Origin: CAWCWN01 sp963799245
GTDB lineage: Bacteria; Chloroflexota; Ktedonobacteria; Ktedonobacterales; Ktedonobacteraceae
NCBI GenBank assembly: GCA_963799245.1
Contig: CAWCWN010000002.1
Coordinates: 62,001-126,000, forward strand
Direction of reading: 5' to 3'
DNA: 64,000 bases
The first letter of the stretch is position 1; each line of letters starts with the position of its first letter. Position numbers and translations under genes: made by a program. Under the pieces are notes generated by a model. The model made no database searches, was not told the DNA's origin, and saw only the letters and a program-made list of their open reading frames with translations. Shown here piece after piece: positions 26,230 through 34,091 of the stretch.

Positions 26230-26526
26230 ATGCTTTTTAAATCCAATAAAGAAGTGAAGGAAGCAAGAAAAAACTTGATTATTTCTGTGGTTTGGGATAG
26301 AGCAAGGAACAGCTATATTATTGAAATCGCTGAGCCATTGTTGGGTGAGTTTCAGAAAGTAATTATAGATGGAGCGGAAAAGAGGAATTGCGGGATATTC
26401 TTTTCGTTGGAAGAGAAGAGATTGAGCAAGGAGGAGTCAATGGCAAAAGCGGTTGAGGTAACAAAGAGGATAACAGAAAAAGAAAAAAAGGTCATGGGAG
26501 ATGAAGAGGGGGAGGAAAATAAATGA
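26230..26526 (+). CDS. Small hypothetical phage protein
   Basis: 98 residues: a beta-rich front (NLIISVVWDRARNSYIIEIAEPLLGEFQKVIID) and a strongly charged helical tail (EVTKRITEKEKKVMGDEEGEE). No family recognised. The stop is followed directly by the glycosyltransferase-like gene (TGATATG). Confidence 0.5.
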   Translation: MLFKSNKEVKEARKNLIISVVWDRARNSYIIEIAEPLLGEFQKVIIDGAEKRNCGIFFSLEEKRLSKEESMAKAVEVTKRITEKEKKVMGDEEGEENK

Positions 26527-26527
26527 T

Positions 26528-27235
26528 ATGAATACGAGCCTGGCGATCCGGAAACAAGCGAGCGGTAAAAGAAAAAGATGGGTGCAAACCATGAAGCATC
26601 TTCTGGATAATGATCCCCGGATTTTGGTTATCGAGGATGACAAACAAAATCTCTGGGAAGGAGCTAAAAAGACCTTACAGAGCTACCAAAAGTGGCACAA
26701 CCATGTCTTAGTCCTCCAAGACGATATCCTGCTCTCTGCGGCCTTTATACGGGCTGTAGAGGCCATTCTGGAACTCTTGCCGGACAAACTGATTACCTTC
26801 TTTTCGAACCGGGATGAGATTCTGCAAGCGAGGGCTGAAGGTAAGTTGTGGGCATTATTAAATCGCCTATTAATGGCTCAGGCATATGTTATGCCTACTC
26901 CTATGATCGAGGATTTTTTATTGTTTGCTGAGAAGCACATAAAACCGGAGATTTATTTTGACGATAATAGAATTACGGTCTGGATGCTCAAGAATAACAT
27001 CAAAGCCTGGGCTACGGCTCCAAGTCTTGTTCAACATTTATGTTGGGATTCAACGACATTAAGAGGTGGATATAAAGAAGGACATAGGTTTGATCCAAAG
27101 CAGAGAATGGCATCGTGGTTTTTAGGTTTTGAGCGATCAGGATTAGAAGTTGATTGGACAAAAGGACTTGATAAGCCGATAAAAGATCGGTCTGAGGGAG
27201 ATTGGGCGGGGGTTTGTCAATATTATATCGAATAA
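26528..27235 (+). CDS. Glycosyltransferase-like protein (GT-A fold, phage-encoded)
   Basis: About 235 residues. The core has a GT-A-like nucleotide-binding pattern: MKHLLDNDPRILVIEDDKQNLWEG, then HVLVLQDDILLSAAFIRAVEAILELLP, where LQDD resembles the DxD metal motif of LPS/GT25-type enzymes. Later YFDDNRITVWMLKNNIKAWATAPSLVQH resembles the acceptor half (ExD-type). It likely transfers a sugar from a nucleotide donor; target unknown (phage DNA base, virion or host glycan). Start ATG 26528 is chosen because it follows the upstream stop by one base, the island habit; 26501 is possible. Confidence 0.6.
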   Translation: MNTSLAIRKQASGKRKRWVQTMKHLLDNDPRILVIEDDKQNLWEGAKKTLQSYQKWHNHVLVLQDDILLSAAFIRAVEAILELLPDKLITFFSNRDEILQARAEGKLWALLNRLLMAQAYVMPTPMIEDFLLFAEKHIKPEIYFDDNRITVWMLKNNIKAWATAPSLVQHLCWDSTTLRGGYKEGHRFDPKQRMASWFLGFERSGLEVDWTKGLDKPIKDRSEGDWAGVCQYYIE

Positions 27236-27237
27236 TC

Positions 27238-27366
27238 ATGAGGAAGAAAAAGCTTAATAAAATCAAAAAGACTTGCCCTAATTGTCATGGCTCAGGAAAA
27301 TATGTTTATACCCTAAATTGTTTGATGTGTGGTGGTTTAGGTTATGTCTATAGGTTTTTAAAATAA
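27238..27366 (+). CDS. 42-residue DnaJ-type zinc-finger protein
   Basis: A very small gene. Its two halves CPNCHGSGKYVY and CLMCGGLGYVYRF match the CxxCxGxG pairs of the DnaJ zinc finger, enough for one zinc ion. Basic start MRKKKLNKIKK. It begins 2 bases after the previous stop and ends 2 bases before the next gene, so it fills the gap exactly. Small CxxCxGxG proteins are common in phages; role unknown. Confidence 0.75.
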   Translation: MRKKKLNKIKKTCPNCHGSGKYVYTLNCLMCGGLGYVYRFLK

Positions 27367-27368
27367 TT

Positions 27369-27581
27369 ATGAAAAAGTTCTTAATAATAGGTTTTTTTAT
27401 TGCGGTTTTTGTTGTTCTTATTTATATCGGAGTAACGTTTCTTGCGATGTTGGCATGGAACTATATCGTGACTTATTTTCATCATAGGGAACTTATCCTT
27501 AATTTTTGGGTAACGTTGCTTATTCTGGCGCTCTTATCGATTATCGGCGGAATATTCAGAGGAAATACCGATAAAAAATAA
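27369..27581 (+). CDS. Small two-helix membrane protein
   Basis: 70 residues with two transmembrane helices (KFLIIGFFIAVFVVLIYIGVTFLAM and FWVTLLILALLSIIGGIF) and a short basic tail. The size and topology would suit a holin or a membrane anchor for the adjacent glycosyltransferases. No specific family is seen and no endolysin is present nearby, so the holin idea is only a suggestion. Confidence 0.55.
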   Translation: MKKFLIIGFFIAVFVVLIYIGVTFLAMLAWNYIVTYFHHRELILNFWVTLLILALLSIIGGIFRGNTDKK

Positions 27582-27582
27582 T

Positions 27583-29025
27583 ATGAATACACAGATAGCC
27601 ATATTGATACCTACGTTCCAAAGACCACACAAACTAAGGTCATTAATTGACAACATTCACACCACAACTAAAACTCCTCACTCGATCTATTTTATCCTGG
27701 AGTCGGAAGACAAAATATCCATTGAAACAGTCAAAGCCTTAAACGAAAGATACATCATCAATGTTGCTCCACATACGTATGTGCAAGCTATTAATTATGG
27801 CTACAGGCAAACAATCGAGCCATATATCCTTTGCGGGGCGGATGATATTGAATTTACCCCTAATTGGAGTGAGTTAATGTTAGAGAAGTTTAAAGACCCT
27901 AAGATTGGTTTTGTTGGCGCGAAGGATGACTGGGCAATCACAAAATCGGGCAAACATGCCAGCCATTTTATGGTGAGCCGCAAATATATACAGGAGCAGT
28001 CGGGAGTACAGGATGAGGCAAATGTCATCTATTCTTCACAATATTTCCATTATAATTGCGATATCGAAACCGAACAGGTGGCAATGAAGAGAGACACTTT
28101 CATTATGTCCGATGCGTTTATTCCTCATCACCATCCGTTTGTTGACAAAAGAATAAGCAGCGACGCGACCTATGACCGGGCGCGCGCTGGCTGGCGGCAC
28201 GATAAAGATGCATATTGTTCCCGCCGGTATAGTTTTGAGCAGTACATATTGCAGATCCTGCCGCAAAAAGTCGTGAGAGTCAATCACGGCACTCTCAGTG
28301 TCATTATCGCCTCACATAACCAAAAGCAATATTTAAAAAGAACAATCGAGTCGCTTTTGGAAAACACCTATCATCCCTTTGAGCTTATTATTGTCGATAA
28401 CGGGTCCACCGATCCCGCAACGATTGAATACATCAATGAGCTACATTTCCCGACCACGCAAAAAGTAACCAGGCTCATCAAGCTCAGATCAGACCCCAAC
28501 AAATTTGTCACCCATACCTGGAACGAGGGTATCAAAAAGGCAAAGGGGGACTATATTGCGATTCTTAACAACGACATCCTGCTTTCCCAGTGGTGGGACG
28601 CGCATTTAATGAATGAACTTTTAAAAGAAGATGGTTTACTTGCCAGTCCCTATCAAAAAGACGATGTATCCCAAACTGCCTATGACAAATGCGAGCGGAC
28701 CGGAAACTTCGATTTTCGAGGCGCCTGCTTCATGTTCAAGAAGGATCTGATTGAACAAACCGGATTATTCCCGGAGGAATTGAAATTCTGGTTCTCGGAC
28801 ACCTGGCTTGCCTGGAAAGTAACAAAGCAATTGGGGAAAAAATCGGTCTTTGTCCCGGAGGCGGTCATTTACCATGCGACTTCAAAATCAACTGATGAAC
28901 TGGAAGCGAAGACGAATTTAGTGTGGTGGATCGTGCGTGGAGATGCCTATGCTTACCACAAAATGACCGGGGAAAATGTCGATCATGTGCTCAGGTTATG
29001 CGAAGCAAAGGCCAGGAGGTTTTAA
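27583..29025 (+). CDS. Double-domain GT2 glycosyltransferase
   Basis: 480 residues with two GT-A domains in tandem. Domain 1 (about 1-235) begins IAILIPTFQRPHKLRSLIDNI with the acidic pair in CGADDIEFTPNW, but its later acceptor part is unusual (HHHPFVDKRISSD). Domain 2 (about 240-480) is a classic GT2: LSVIIASHNQKQYLKRTIESLLENTYHPFELIIVDNGSTD, IAILNNDILLSQWWD (DxD-like NND), GNFDFRGACFMFKKDLIEQTGLFPEELKFWFSDTWL. It probably builds a short glycan, perhaps a disaccharide. The start ATG follows the preceding stop by 1 base. Phage glycan-modifying enzymes of this size occur in tailed phages. Confidence 0.75.
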   Translation: MNTQIAILIPTFQRPHKLRSLIDNIHTTTKTPHSIYFILESEDKISIETVKALNERYIINVAPHTYVQAINYGYRQTIEPYILCGADDIEFTPNWSELMLEKFKDPKIGFVGAKDDWAITKSGKHASHFMVSRKYIQEQSGVQDEANVIYSSQYFHYNCDIETEQVAMKRDTFIMSDAFIPHHHPFVDKRISSDATYDRARAGWRHDKDAYCSRRYSFEQYILQILPQKVVRVNHGTLSVIIASHNQKQYLKRTIESLLENTYHPFELIIVDNGSTDPATIEYINELHFPTTQKVTRLIKLRSDPNKFVTHTWNEGIKKAKGDYIAILNNDILLSQWWDAHLMNELLKEDGLLASPYQKDDVSQTAYDKCERTGNFDFRGACFMFKKDLIEQTGLFPEELKFWFSDTWLAWKVTKQLGKKSVFVPEAVIYHATSKSTDELEAKTNLVWWIVRGDAYAYHKMTGENVDHVLRLCEAKARRF

Positions 29026-29027
29026 TT

Positions 29028-29520
29028 ATGACGAATGATATTTCAAAACCAATGATGAATAATGTTGAAATTAAGATAATTGAGGGTTTACTGAAACCTG
29101 ATTTTGAATGTTTCGAATGGGGCTGTGGTGGCTCAACTTTATATTATCCAAAGTTTGTGAAGAGCTGGGTATCTTACGAACATGATCCTGAATACTACAA
29201 TGAGGTGAAAAAGAAGAAGCCAGCGAATGTTGAGTTGCATCTGGTATCACTTGAAAACTACACAAAAATTCAGGGAATATATGATTTCATTTTAATTGAT
29301 GGAGCAAACAGGGGAGAATGTTTGCATGAAGCGGTAAAACACATTAAGCCCGGAGGAAATCCTACTTTTGCATGATGCCACGCGCATTGAGGATAAAGAA
29401 TGGGTGCATGATTTTCCCAGCAGATTATTAAGCCTTGGGGAATTACCTGATGACCGGGAAGTTGATCCTTATCATGCAGGCTATTGTTGGCATCGGGGAC
29501 TGAGGCAATACCTAATATGA
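29028..29520 (+). CDS. Class I SAM-dependent methyltransferase-like protein, frame broken near 29357
   Basis: The first 110 or so residues carry FECFEWGCGGSTLYYPKFVKSW (motif I-like, GxGxS), a EHDPEYYNEV acid after strand 2 and YDFILIDGANRGECLHEAVKHIKPGG, as in methyltransferases. The frame then stops early (NPTFA). One frame over the text reads ILLLHDATRIEDKEWVHDF and runs to a TGA that overlaps the next ATG (ATGA at 29517-29520). Removing one A from AAA at 29357-29359 gives HIKPGGILLLHDATR, a natural joint. The island habit of overlapping ATGA supports the repaired length of about 163 residues. Confidence 0.65.
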
Positions 29521-30206
29521 TTACAATAATTCGAATCTCACCATTTTTATCCGAAAACAAACCGCCGCAATTTATGGGTGAGGATAAATTAAAGCTGGTC
29601 CTTGCCTGTCACAAATCGTTTCTGGCAGCCGGTGATTGCGAGCGCATCTATTTGCTTGATGCCTGTCCGCCTGAATGGGAACAATATTTTCAGCCTTTTG
29701 GCAAGGTGATAATGGCTGAAAAACTGGGCAAATGGCAAAGCCTCTATTGCGCGTATGATATTGCCAAAAAAGCACAAAAGGATGTGTTATTTTTAGAAGA
29801 TGATTATCTATGGCGGCCTGATACGCTTGAGAAACTTAAATCAGGACTTGACCGGTACGGTATGGTCAGTCCGTACGACCATCCGGGTTTTTACGCGAAA
29901 CACGAGAAGACTTGTACGGAAATTCATGTCCATGGGCAGGAATTATGGCGGCGGTGTCCGACGAATACACATACCTTTGCGGTTAAATATGAGCTTTTCA
30001 TGAAATACATACAGCATTTCTATTACAAGGTTAACGACTGGATCATGTTTACGAAACTCGGTTATGAGGGATTAAGCCTCTATACCCCGCTTCTTTCTTT
30101 CGCGACCCATTTAGTGGATGGGTTATTGGCATACGATGTTGATTGGGAAGAATTAGCAGGGAAATATTTGGAAACTAATGGGGAAGGAGGGAAAGAAAAT
30201 GGATGA
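29517..30206 (+). CDS. Glycosyltransferase-like protein (GT-A fold)
   Basis: 229 residues. A Rossmann-like front (KLVLACHKSFLAAGDCERIYLLDACP...) is followed by DVLFLEDDYLWRPDTLEKLKSGLDRYGMVSPYDHPGFY, where EDD fits the DxD metal-binding motif, and by an HHG-rich part (HEKTCTEIHVHGQELWRRCPTNTHTF). It looks like a sugar or similar transferase of the GT-A type, third such gene on the island. The ATG at 29517 overlaps the preceding stop. Donor and acceptor are unknown. Confidence 0.62.
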   Translation: MITIIRISPFLSENKPPQFMGEDKLKLVLACHKSFLAAGDCERIYLLDACPPEWEQYFQPFGKVIMAEKLGKWQSLYCAYDIAKKAQKDVLFLEDDYLWRPDTLEKLKSGLDRYGMVSPYDHPGFYAKHEKTCTEIHVHGQELWRRCPTNTHTFAVKYELFMKYIQHFYYKVNDWIMFTKLGYEGLSLYTPLLSFATHLVDGLLAYDVDWEELAGKYLETNGEGGKENG

Positions 30207-30477
30207 ATTGAAATCAATAAAATTAATTAAAAAATCCGAATTTGCGAGAAACATGATTAACACATGGCGGCAAAACCTGGTCAATGCCGAGATTGATGTT
30301 ATTTTTTACCGGAACCAGGAATTAATCGTGAAGACACCGCAGCTGGGGCAAGTCAACAAAGGATTGGCGGATGCCATACTCAAGCAAAAGCAGGCGACAA
30401 ATATTTTGCGGGCTTGTGAGCAGGAGCTTGAAGTTTGTTTGAGGGAGGAAGCGGAGGAGGAGAAAAAGAAAAACTGA
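30199..30477 (+). CDS. Small helical phage protein
   Basis: 92 residues, mostly helical (KLIKKSEFARNMINTWRQNLVNAEIDVIFYRNQELIVK...LADAILKQKQATNILRACEQELEVCL) with an acidic/basic tail. GGAAGGAGG lies just before the ATG at 30199, which is better than 30178. A portal-adjacent or chaperone role is possible, but I recognise no family. Confidence 0.5.
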   Translation: MDELKSIKLIKKSEFARNMINTWRQNLVNAEIDVIFYRNQELIVKTPQLGQVNKGLADAILKQKQATNILRACEQELEVCLREEAEEEKKKN

Positions 30478-30709
30478 AAACTGAACGATAGGATGCAGTG
30501 TTGGGATGTAAACGTTAAGCGCAGCTAAAGTTTCGGGTATTAGCGAAACAATAACCAACAATAGATTGATCCTTCTAATACTCCTATCGCTGAGTTTTTA
30601 TGGTATGGACGAATATATTAATACTGTTTCACCAAGGAAAAGATATGTTAGCACAGGAAGACTGGCCTACTGGCCCTATCGAATGGCGTCATTACATATC
30701 ATCTTCACC
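30478..30709. other. Non-coding gap in the island
   Basis: 230 bases with no convincing gene. It is the largest gap in an otherwise compact operon and could hold an internal promoter. I see no consensus -35/-10 pair. Confidence 0.3.
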
Positions 30710-30868
30710 ATGAAACAGTATAAATTCTATAAAACAAGTTGCTGTTCGGCTCCCGTTTACTGGCAGCCCATAGCAATGTATATGTGTTCCAGTTGCAATC
30801 GGGATTGTACAAGTGAATTGAATTTATATTTGCGTTTTATGGAAAAGAAAGAGAAAAAGGCAAATTAA
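30710..30868 (+). CDS. Small zinc-ribbon-like protein
   Basis: 52 residues. Two cysteine groups, CCSAPVYW and CSSCNRDC, suggest zinc binding, followed by a helix (LNLYLRFMEKKEKKAN). The ATG at 30710 is preferred; an earlier in-frame start at 30566 would add a poorly coding extension. Confidence 0.5.
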   Translation: MKQYKFYKTSCCSAPVYWQPIAMYMCSSCNRDCTSELNLYLRFMEKKEKKAN

Positions 30869-30870
30869 AT

Positions 30871-31080
30871 ATGGCAAAAGTGAGCGGATTAATCGGTGAA
30901 CAACAGATCGGTATACCAATACAAATAACGGTGAGCGCAAAATTGACGTTTTTGGGCAAGATCGGGCTGGTGATCATGAAGCTTGGCGCGTGGATAATGG
31001 GAATAGCGGCGATAAAAATAAAAGAAATTGAGAAGGAGGAAGAAGAAAAGAAAGGGGAAAAAGTAAGTGATGATATATGA
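30871..31080 (+). CDS. Small hypothetical phage protein with a hydrophobic centre
   Basis: 69 residues: a hydrophobic, weakly amphipathic centre (LTFLGKIGLVIMKLGAWIMGIAAI) and a highly charged helical tail (KEIEKEEEEKKGEKVSDDI). It could be a membrane-associated peptide. Stop overlaps the next start as ATGA (31077-31080). Confidence 0.45.
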   Translation: MAKVSGLIGEQQIGIPIQITVSAKLTFLGKIGLVIMKLGAWIMGIAAIKIKEIEKEEEEKKGEKVSDDI

Positions 31081-31577
31081 AAAAAAAGACCAAACAGAAA
31101 AAGAATACGCTTGAGATTCTATCGGATTCAACCGATACTAACCCCTACGATATGCTGGATGACAAGGAAAAGCTTGCTGTTGAACTTGCGCTGGTGAATA
31201 TGCCCTATGCTCTTATTGCTATCCGCATGAAACGAAAGCACCAGACAGTGAAGCTCTGGTTTTCTAAAGGTGGCAAATTATACGAAGCATATAAATTCAT
31301 GAAACGAGAGACGCTTAAAGAGTTTAAGCGCAAACGCAAAGAGATCGATAAACAGATCCAGGACGCAGCAGTCGAATCAATAGCAGGACTTCGTATTGAT
31401 TCCAGGCGGACCGGACTCATTGGCAATATTTCCCGGCGTGACTTATTGGATCGAGCAGGGTTTAAAGCAACTGACAAGATTAAGCATTCCAACGATCCGG
31501 ACAATCCTATTCTTGGCGCTAATGTCAATATCTATATCCCCGACAACAAGCGCGATAAAGATGAGGGAAAAGATTGA
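31077..31577 (+). CDS. Terminase small subunit-like protein
   Basis: 166 residues, directly upstream of and overlapping the large terminase gene by 17 bases, the normal place for TerS. The N-terminal HTH-like part (DDKEKLAVELALVNMPYALIAIRMKRKHQTVKLWFSKGGKLYEAY) would bind packaging DNA, followed by a coiled-coil stretch (FMKRETLKEFKRKRKEIDKQIQDAAVESI) for oligomerisation. Sequence similarity to known small subunits is only by pattern; the order of genes is the stronger evidence. It would recognise the phage DNA end before packaging. Confidence 0.65.
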   Translation: MKKKTKQKKNTLEILSDSTDTNPYDMLDDKEKLAVELALVNMPYALIAIRMKRKHQTVKLWFSKGGKLYEAYKFMKRETLKEFKRKRKEIDKQIQDAAVESIAGLRIDSRRTGLIGNISRRDLLDRAGFKATDKIKHSNDPDNPILGANVNIYIPDNKRDKDEGKD

Positions 31578-33043
31578 TATACGTCCACAAATTGGCTTTC
31601 AGGAGTCCTTTTTAAGCAGTCCTGCCGATATTGTTATCGGTGGCGGGAGCGCAGGGAGCGGGAAGTCCTTTAGCTTACTATTAGAACCACTACGCCACAT
31701 TAAAGTCCCAGGTTTCGGAGGGGTTATTTTCCGGCGTACCACACCCCAAGTGACGAATGAAGGCGGCCTCTGGGACACTTCCTATATGCTTTACCCTTAT
31801 GTTGGCGGCAAACCAAATCTTTCAAGTCTTACCTGGAAGTTTCCCGCAGGGACAAAAATTAAATTCAGCCACCTGGAATATGAAGATAACAAACTTGACT
31901 GGCAAGGAACGCAACTCCCGTTTATAGGTTTTGACGAACTCTGTCACTTCACGAGGGGACAATTTTTCTATCTTGTAGGCCGTAACCGCTCAACTTGCGG
32001 CATACGCCCCTATATCCGGGCCACCTGTAATCCTGATCCCGACAGCTGGGTCGCGGATCTTCTCGCCTGGTGGATAGATCAAGACACCGGCTTTCCTATC
32101 CCTGAGCGATCCGGCGTGATCCGCTACTTCATTAACGACGCAAATCATCTCGTCTGGGGAGATACCTCACAGGAGGTAGTTGATAAGTGCCCGCATATTT
32201 TTTTCTGATCCGGAGTTAAAAGATCGTAATATCGACGACCTCGTCAAATCATTGACGTTTATTCCCGGCTCTGTTTACGAGAATAAGAAACTGCTAGCCG
32301 TAAACCCTGCATATTTGGGCAATCTGCTTTCACTCGATGAGGCCGAGCAGCTGCAGCTCTTAAAGGGCAACTGGAAGATTAGGCAGGACGGGACCGCGCT
32401 GTTTAACTACCAGAAAATCACTGATCTGTTCTCTAATTTTGTTGAGCCAGGCGGGATGAAATGCATCACCTGTGATTATGCCCGCTTCGGCAGGGATCTC
32501 ATGGTCATGAATACCTGGGTCGGCTATAAGGTGGAGCGCATCGAGATCATGACCAAATCAAGTGTGACCGAGGCGTTTGACATTATCGAGAAAGAGCGGA
32601 AACGGATGCAGATCCCCCGCTCTCAGGTTGTTGTCGATGAAGGTGGCGTGGGTGGCGGCGTAATTGATTTGAGCAATGGGGAATATAAGGGATTTAATGC
32701 TAATGCCATAGCGCTTCCCAATCCCATCACAAAAGAAAAGGAGGATTATGCGAATCTAAAAACACAGTGTTACTACCGCTATGCGGATTTGGTGAATACC
32801 GGAAAGACAGCTATCAGTTTTGAGAATGTGATTGTTGACGGGCAAGCCTCCGAAGAAGTGAAGATAGGCGGGAAAATATATTCGGTTCGTAAAATGATCA
32901 CCGAGGATTTGCGGGCAATTAAAAAGAAGAATATGGATAAGGATGGGAAGAAACAAATTAATGGAAAGGATGAGCAAAAGAATATTTTAAATGGACGCAG
33001 TCCTGATTTTTCAGATAGTTTAAGTATTCGTTGTTTTCTTTGA
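31561..33043 (+). CDS. Terminase large subunit, frame broken near 32200
   Basis: The phage DNA-packaging motor and headful nuclease. The ATP-binding half is intact: Walker A VIGGGSAGSGKSF (about residues 21-35), VPGFGGVIFRRTTPQVTNEGG, Walker B FIGFDELCHFT. It stops at PHIFF then TGA at 32206-32208. The rest follows one frame over: SDPELKDRNIDDLVKSLTFIPGSVYENKKLLAVNPAYLGNLLS...LLKGNWKI, and the nuclease half with CDYARFGRDLMVMNTWVG, VVVDEGGVGGGVIDL and PDFSDSLSI. The joint lies in a run of seven T (CATATTTTTTTCTGAT). One T too many, or a +1 frameshift at TTC TGA, would restore a protein of about 490 residues. It overlaps TerS. No portal gene follows. Confidence 0.85.
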
Positions 33044-33113
33044 TCTTGTTATATCACCAGTACCAAATCTTCGCTGGTTGTAATTGCTGATGCATTGACA
33101 TATAATATATTGT

Positions 33114-33668
33114 ATGAAACCAAAGGTTATTGAATACGATGGACATCATTTTCACCTTGATAGTTTAGGAAAATATTATATTACAGATTATTATTACGGG
33201 CATGGACAGAAAACAAGAAAGAAAAAACTTCTTCATCGTGTCATATGGGAAAAAGAAACAGGAATACCAATACCAAAAGGGTATATTGTTCACCATAAAG
33301 ATGAAAATAAAGATAATAATAATATTGATAATCTTGAATTAAAAACATTTTCACAACATAGGCGCGATCATATGCTAAAGCTATATGAGAACGAAGAATT
33401 TTTAGAAAATAATAATAAGCATCTTGCAAATGTTAATAATTTGGCTAAATCTTGGCATAAATCAAAGAGTGGGAAGAAGTTTCATAAAAAGATAGGAAAA
33501 TTATCCTGGAAGAAAAGAAAAAAGGTTAAGGTGAGATGTATTTATGATAATAAGACTTTTGAAACTTATTTTCCGTCACGAGCTAAATTTTGCCATAATA
33601 ATTGTGATCAGAAATATCGTTATCATCAGCGTTTGAGAAAGCGGGGTGATAAAAATGATAAATCTTGA
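33114..33668 (+). CDS. HNH endonuclease (homing-type)
   Basis: 184 residues. The HNH core is LHRVIWEKETGIPIPKGYIVHHKDENKDNNNIDNLELKTFSQHRRDHM, with two catalytic-type histidines (VHHKD), Asn residues (NNIDN) and a final His. The C-terminal part is basic, with two Cys (KVRCIYDNKTF, FCHNNC) as in intron- or phage-borne HNH proteins. It sits directly after the terminase large subunit, a frequent site for such genes. AT-rich codon use like the rest of the island. Confidence 0.82.
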   Translation: MKPKVIEYDGHHFHLDSLGKYYITDYYYGHGQKTRKKKLLHRVIWEKETGIPIPKGYIVHHKDENKDNNNIDNLELKTFSQHRRDHMLKLYENEEFLENNNKHLANVNNLAKSWHKSKSGKKFHKKIGKLSWKKRKKVKVRCIYDNKTFETYFPSRAKFCHNNCDQKYRYHQRLRKRGDKNDKS

Positions 33669-33825
33669 CGTTAATAAACTATTCAAACAATATGTCCCAA
33701 TCTTCATTGTTATTGGTGTAGTTATTTTGCTCGCAACCTATCTTGGCCCGATTGGGATAGTGATCGTAATTTTGGCGATTGGTGCGATAGCCTATTTGAT
33801 AAAGAAGTACTTGAAGTCATCGTAA
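33655..33825 (+). CDS. 56-residue predicted membrane protein
   Basis: Begins ATG at 33655, overlapping the HNH gene by 14 bases, and ends TAA at 33825. Two short hydrophobic helices (PIFIVIGVVILLATYLG and IGIVIVILAIGAIAYLI) with a basic tail KKYLKSS. Topology would suit a holin-like or membrane-anchored phage protein, but no lysis gene is near. It is the last gene of the AT-rich island. Confidence 0.6.
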   Translation: MINLDVNKLFKQYVPIFIVIGVVILLATYLGPIGIVIVILAIGAIAYLIKKYLKSS

Positions 33826-33877
33826 TTACGGCGTTATGCCAGGATATAACTACTTTCGTTTTAGCTATCTAACTCAT

Positions 33878-34091
33878 GGTTCGGTCATTTTTGAAGGAGT
33901 TTGAAAGAATTGGTTCCGCGTAATGCATGTTTCGAACGTAGAAACAAGCAATACGTCTCACTTTGACAGAACATGCATTCACTTGGTCCAAGGCGTTATG
34001 ACCAAGTGGGGAATGAGCACCATTTTTTTGAGCGTTTTTAGCCCCAAAGTGGGGAATACAATTCATTTTTCGCCCTAAAAATGACCGAACC
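33878..34091. mobile_element. Inverted-repeat mini-element (MITE-like), 214 bp
   Basis: Perfect 15-bp inverted ends, GGTTCGGTCATTTTT (33878-33892) and AAAAATGACCGAACC (34077-34091). Inside lies a 9-bp stem CACTTGGTC/GACCAAGTG (33980-34009) and two copies of AAGTGGGGAAT starting 43 bp apart (34004 and 34047). No transposase. The right arm overlaps the 3' end of the next minus-strand gene and supplies its last ~18 codons. Confidence 0.6.

Larger units (their letters stand above)
24110..33825 (+). mobile_element. AT-rich phage-derived island (terminase, HNH, glycosyltransferases)
   Basis: About twenty genes, all on the plus strand, mostly touching or overlapping (ATGA or TAATATG junctions). Base composition and codon use are clearly AT-richer than the flanks, which use GC-rich codons. 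Small and large terminase subunits mark it as tailed-phage DNA; two HNH endonuclease-type genes, HTH genes and several tiny genes also fit. There is no integrase, portal, protease, capsid or tail gene, so it is a fragment of a phage genome, a satellite-like relic or a mis-joined contig. No att repeats are visible at the edges. Confidence 0.75.

Noticed and set aside
24110..33825. Complete prophage
   Set aside because: Only packaging and accessory genes are present. There is no integrase, portal, capsid, tail or lysis module and no att repeats.
24110..33825. Known anti-phage defence island
   Set aside because: No recognisable restriction, CBASS, Thoeris, Gabija, retron or toxin-antitoxin genes. 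HNH proteins here look like homing or phage types.
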